From assembly GCF_008801475.1 (NCBI RefSeq), contig NZ_VZPP01000014.1, positions 1-64,000 on the forward strand: a DNA stretch of 64,000 bases. The letters are read 5' to 3'. The translations under genes were made by a program, and so were the position numbers. Under the pieces are notes generated by a model. It saw nothing but the letters and a program-made list of their open reading frames with translations, ran no database searches and was not told the origin of the DNA. Source of the DNA: Pseudomonas moorei (lineage in GTDB: Bacteria > Pseudomonadota > Gammaproteobacteria > Pseudomonadales > Pseudomonadaceae). Shown here in pieces: positions 61,153-64,000 of the stretch (its first letter is position 1; each line of letters starts with the position of its first letter).

Positions 61153-61597
61153 TTTGCCCCAACAGGTGATCGAGGCCATCGCGCAGCTCATTCAGACGAT
61201 CCAGATCCACACCGCTGTCGCAGAGCAGGCGAGCCTTCAATGGCCCGACCTGATTGCGCAACGCCAGGCCGGAAGGCGACAGGCTCAGGTGCACCTCACG
61301 CTCATCGCGCGCCGAGCGCTGCCGCTGGACCAGTTGCAACTGCTCCAGACGCTTGAGCAGCGGCGTGAGCGTGCCGGAATCCAGGGCCAGGCGCTCACCC
61401 AGCGCCTTGACCGTTGGTTGCTCGGGAGCTGTCTCCTGCCATTCCCACAACACCAGCATCGCCAGGTACTGCGGATAGGTCAGACCCAACTGATCGAGCA
61501 TCGGCTTGTAGGCGCGAATGACCGCGCGGGAAGCGGCGTACAGCTTGAAGCAGAGCTGGCTGTCGAGATTCAGCGAATCGACTGACAAGCTGTTCAT
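61136..61597 (-). CDS. ospR: MarR-family redox regulator, OspR/OhrR-like
   Basis: 153 residues. The sensing cysteine is in DSQLCFKLYAAS near residue 16, the OhrR position; winged helix KALGERLALDSGTLTPLLKRLE. OspR controls the peroxidase gene gpx in P. aeruginosa and is inactivated by oxidants. ATG overlaps the gpx stop (ATGA); 17-bp convergent overlap with sagS. Confidence 0.86.
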   Translation of the reverse strand: MNSLSVDSLNLDSQLCFKLYAASRAVIRAYKPMLDQLGLTYPQYLAMLVLWEWQETAPEQPTVKALGERLALDSGTLTPLLKRLEQLQLVQRQRSARDEREVHLSLSPSGLALRNQVGPLKARLLCDSGVDLDRLNELRDGLDHLLGQIKALS

Positions 61598-62079
61598 TTA
61601 AGCAAGGCTTCTATCTCGCGGCTCAGGTCCTGCGGCTTGGTCGCCGGGGCGAAACGCTTGACCAACTGGCCGTCCTTGCCAATCAGGAACTTGGTGAAAT
61701 TCCACTTGATACCCTGGGAGCCGAGCACACCCGGTGCACGCTTTTTCAATTGCACAAACAGGGGGTGGGCGCTGGCGCCATTGACATCGATTTTCTTGAA
61801 CAGCGGGAAACTGACACCGTAGTTCAACTCGCAAAACTCGGAAATCGCCCCTTCGTTGCCCGGCTCCTGCTTGCCAAACTGATTGCAGGGAAAGCCCAGC
61901 ACGACCAGGCCTTGATCCTTATAGGTCTGCCACAGCTCTTCAAGACCTTTGTACTGCGGGGTGAAACCGCATTTGCTGGCGGTGTTGACAACTAACACGG
62001 CTTTACCGACGAAATCCGCCAGGGTCTTTTGCTCGCCCTTGATGGTGGTGCAAGGGATGCTTAGCAGGTTGTCGCTCAT
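61594..62079 (-). CDS. gpx: glutathione peroxidase family thiol peroxidase
   Basis: 161 residues from MSDNLLSIP. Catalytic tetrad pattern: Cys in NTASKCGFTPQ, Gln in GFPCNQFGKQ, Trp and Asn in KWNFTKFLI. Bacterial members usually use thioredoxin. Operon gpx-ospR, controlled from the site at 62124-62149. Confidence 0.9.
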   Translation of the reverse strand: MSDNLLSIPCTTIKGEQKTLADFVGKAVLVVNTASKCGFTPQYKGLEELWQTYKDQGLVVLGFPCNQFGKQEPGNEGAISEFCELNYGVSFPLFKKIDVNGASAHPLFVQLKKRAPGVLGSQGIKWNFTKFLIGKDGQLVKRFAPATKPQDLSREIEALLK

Positions 62080-62123
62080 GTTTTGAGGTTCCGGATAAAA
62101 GGATGAGATCACAAAATAGCGAG

Positions 62124-62149
62124 CAATTGAATTGTGTGCAATTTAATTA
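62124..62149. promoter_or_regulatory. probable OspR operator, two CAATT-N-AATT repeats
   Basis: CAATTGAATTG (62124-62134, palindromic) and CAATTTAATTA (62139-62149), 15 bp start to start, 45 bp before gpx. AT-rich palindromes like these are typical OhrR/MarR sites. Confidence 0.6.
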
Positions 62150-62182
62150 ATCAAAAGTCGCAAAAGTAGCGGACCGAAATTT

Positions 62183-62208
62183 GTAGGAGCTGGCAAGCCC
62201 GCTCCTAC
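62183..62208. repeat. REP element with perfect GTAGGAGC/GCTCCTAC stem
   Basis: 8-bp perfect stem around TGGCAAGCCC, between gpx and msrB. Confidence 0.65.
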
Positions 62209-62230
62209 CACGGCATTACCACGCATCGGG

Positions 62231-62626
62231 TCAGGCGCGGGGGACCAGATCCAGGCACACGGAGTTAATGCAGTAACGCAGGCCGGTTGGCGGCGGTCCA
62301 TCTGGAAATACGTGCCCCAGGTGCGCATCGCATTTGGCGCAAACCACCTCCGTGCGGATCATGCCGTGGCTGACATCGCGAATCTCGATCATGGCGCTGT
62401 CAGCGATCGGTTCGTAGAAACTTGGCCAGCCGCAACCGGAATCAAACTTGGTCCTTGAGTCGAACAGCGGTTCGTTGCAGCAGATGCAGTGGTAGACACC
62501 GTCGGTTTTGGTGTCGTTGTACTTGCCGGAGAACGGGCGCTCGGTGCCCTTGAGCCGGCATACGTTGTACTGCTCCGGATCGAGCATGGCTTTCCATTCT
62601 TCCAGGGTTTTTTCCAACTTTTCCAT
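62231..62626 (-). CDS. msrB: peptide methionine-(R)-sulfoxide reductase MsrB
   Basis: 131 residues from ATG with AGGTG six bases upstream. Zinc cysteines in CICC and CAKC, catalytic Cys in GLRYCINSV, substrate pocket GWPSFYEP and HLGHVFPDG. Repairs Met-R-O in proteins. Separate from gpx by a REP and 150 bp; divergent from the aminotransferase. Confidence 0.93.
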   Translation of the reverse strand: MEKLEKTLEEWKAMLDPEQYNVCRLKGTERPFSGKYNDTKTDGVYHCICCNEPLFDSRTKFDSGCGWPSFYEPIADSAMIEIRDVSHGMIRTEVVCAKCDAHLGHVFPDGPPPTGLRYCINSVCLDLVPRA

Positions 62627-62852
62627 CGTCACACCTCAGCGGCTGAAAAAGCCCGATCTGTACCTTTTCCACGGATCGGGCGGCACGTATGATTGCGCCT
62701 CGTCAAACGCCAGTCTGGCAGCCAGACCACGCGCATTCAAACGGATTTATGGGTGCTGCCTCTCAAGGCGTCAGACCTGTGTGATTACGCAGGATTCCCA
62801 GTACGGTTGTTCATTCGCCGCCTGGATCGTTCATTTTCGGGAACACATCGCC

Positions 62853-64000
62853 ATGCAGGTCAGCAAATCGAACAAGCTCGCCAACGTCTGCTACGACATT
62901 CGCGGCCCAGTGCTCAAGCACGCCAAACGCCTGGAAGAGGAAGGCCATCGCATCCTCAAGCTGAACATCGGCAACCCGGCGCCCTTTGGTTTCGAAGCAC
63001 CGGACGAAATCCTCCAGGACGTGATCCGCAACCTGCCGACCGCCCAGGGCTACAGTGACTCCAAAGGCCTGTTCAGTGCGCGCAAGGCCGTCATGCAGTA
63101 CTACCAACAGAAGCAGGTGGAAGGTGTCGGCATTGAAGACATCTACCTGGGCAACGGCGTTTCCGAGCTGATCGTGATGTCGATGCAGGCCCTGCTCAAC
63201 AATGGCGACGAAGTGCTGGTCCCGGCGCCGGATTACCCGTTGTGGACCGCCGCAGTCAGTCTGTCGGGCGGCAACCCGGTGCACTATCTGTGTGACGAGC
63301 AGGCCAACTGGTGGCCGGACCTGGCAGATATCAAGGCCAAGATCACCCCGAACACCAAGGCGCTGGTGATCATCAACCCGAACAACCCCACCGGTGCGGT
63401 GTACTCGAAAGAAGTGTTGCTGGGCATGCTGGAACTGGCCCGCCAGCATAATCTGGTGGTGTTCTCCGACGAGATCTACGACAAGATCCTGTACGACGAT
63501 GCCGTGCACATTTGCACGGCATCCCTGGCGCCAGACTTGCTGTGCCTGACCTTCAACGGTCTGTCCAAGTCCTATCGGGTCGCTGGATTCCGTTCCGGCT
63601 GGATCGCCATTTCCGGCCCCAAACACCATGCCCAGAGCTACATCGAAGGCATCGACATGCTGGCCAACATGCGCCTGTGCGCCAACGTGCCGAGCCAGCA
63701 TGCGATCCAGACCGCACTGGGCGGATATCAGAGCATCAACGATCTGGTGTTGCCGCCAGGACGGCTGCTGGAGCAGCGCAACCGTACCTGGGAATTGCTC
63801 AACGACATCCCAGGGGTCAGCTGTGTCAAGCCGATGGGCGCGCTGTATGCGTTCCCGCGCATCGATCCGAAAGTCTGCCCGATCCACAACGACGAGAAGT
63901 TCGTCCTCGACCTGCTGCTCTCCGAGAAGCTACTGGTGGTGCAAGGCACGGCCTTCAACTGGCCATGGCCAGACCATTTCCGGGTCGTGACCCTGCCGCG
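62853..64000 (+). CDS. alaA: alanine-type aminotransferase (AlaA-like), truncated by window edge
   Basis: 382 codons visible, no stop before the edge. Class I aminotransferase: KLNIGNPAPFGFEAP, NPNNPTGAVYS, PLP lysine in NGLSKSYRVAGFRSGW. E. coli AlaA (405 residues) is the closest in type, making alanine from pyruvate and glutamate. About 20 codons should lie beyond the window. Confidence 0.85.
   Translation, partial: MQVSKSNKLANVCYDIRGPVLKHAKRLEEEGHRILKLNIGNPAPFGFEAPDEILQDVIRNLPTAQGYSDSKGLFSARKAVMQYYQQKQVEGVGIEDIYLGNGVSELIVMSMQALLNNGDEVLVPAPDYPLWTAAVSLSGGNPVHYLCDEQANWWPDLADIKAKITPNTKALVIINPNNPTGAVYSKEVLLGMLELARQHNLVVFSDEIYDKILYDDAVHICTASLAPDLLCLTFNGLSKSYRVAGFRSGWIAISGPKHHAQSYIEGIDMLANMRLCANVPSQHAIQTALGGYQSINDLVLPPGRLLEQRNRTWELLNDIPGVSCVKPMGALYAFPRIDPKVCPIHNDEKFVLDLLLSEKLLVVQGTAFNWPWPDHFRVVTLP

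Noticed and set aside
1..64000. CRISPR array, prophage, restriction-modification or toxin-antitoxin locus
   Set aside because: No regularly spaced repeats, phage structural genes, methylases or toxin pairs were seen; the direct repeats present are REPs or operators.

Overview
The window is ordinary chromosome of a fluorescens-group Pseudomonas. Evidence: high GC; GTG/TTG starts; a Pseudomonas-type rrn leader at the left edge; many REP/REPIN repeats built on GGCAAGCC cores; the acyclic-terpene (atu) operon; sfn/msu sulfonate genes; and a sagS-ospR-gpx-msrB-aminotransferase block whose order I recall from P. aeruginosa. No prophage, CRISPR array, tRNA or intact transposon was seen.

Layout. 1-566: leader and three tandem promoters of an rRNA operon that leaves the window to the left on the minus strand. 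567-10.2 kb: housekeeping and xenobiotic genes (RhtA-like exporter, TetR/SDR/DsbA-family isomerase trio, quinone oxidoreductase with divergent LysR, Xaa-Pro aminopeptidase, cysteine desulfurase, LysE exporter). 10.4-17.9 kb: organosulfur scavenging: msuE-msuD-msuC-sfnR behind a good sigma-54 promoter, facing sfnB-metI-metQ with no ATPase gene. The two upstream regions share an ACTGT-N10-ACAGT palindrome. 18-24.1 kb: VOC protein and a periplasmic disulfide locus: dsbS/dsbR divergent from dsbD, a TlpA-like gene and dsbG, with an 11-bp-phased direct repeat between. 24.2-26 kb: alpha/beta hydrolase and solute-binding protein. 26.1-35.3 kb: atuR divergent from atuABCDEF (citronellol/geraniol catabolism), with two near-identical 16-bp operators.

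35.3-47.3 kb: exonuclease, ppnP, MOSC protein, cheV, an HPt-like protein, a NarL-type two-component pair behind a sigma-54-like promoter, yegS-type lipid kinase, moeA/moaB/mobA, small lipoprotein, pseudouridine synthase, an SOS-boxed small gene and a glutaredoxin-like protein. 47.4-52.7 kb: ammonium transporter (sigma-54-like promoter), a three-gene DUF883/YqjE/YqjK-like operon, an EAL phosphodiesterase and dgt. 52.9-54.3 kb: a REC-HPt response regulator gene broken by about 0.8 kb of mobile-element debris, including an IS630 transposase tail. 54.3-64 kb: a 981-residue Cache-HAMP-GAF-HD-GYP protein, msrC plus a DUF815 ATPase, sagS, and the peroxide/methionine-sulfoxide group ospR-gpx-msrB, ending in a truncated alaA-type aminotransferase.

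Themes: sulfur supply and thiol redox recur (msu/sfn, dsb, iscS-like, msrB, msrC, gpx/ospR), as does surface/c-di-GMP signalling (EAL, HD-GYP, SagS, CheV, broken REC-HPt). No clearly new multi-gene system was found. The most unusual items are the disrupted REC-HPt gene with nested element remnants, the MetIQ transporter without MetN, the shared sulfur-regulon palindrome, the SOS-boxed orphan gene and the HPt-like protein lacking a phospho-histidine. All calls come from reading the sequence; no database search was run.
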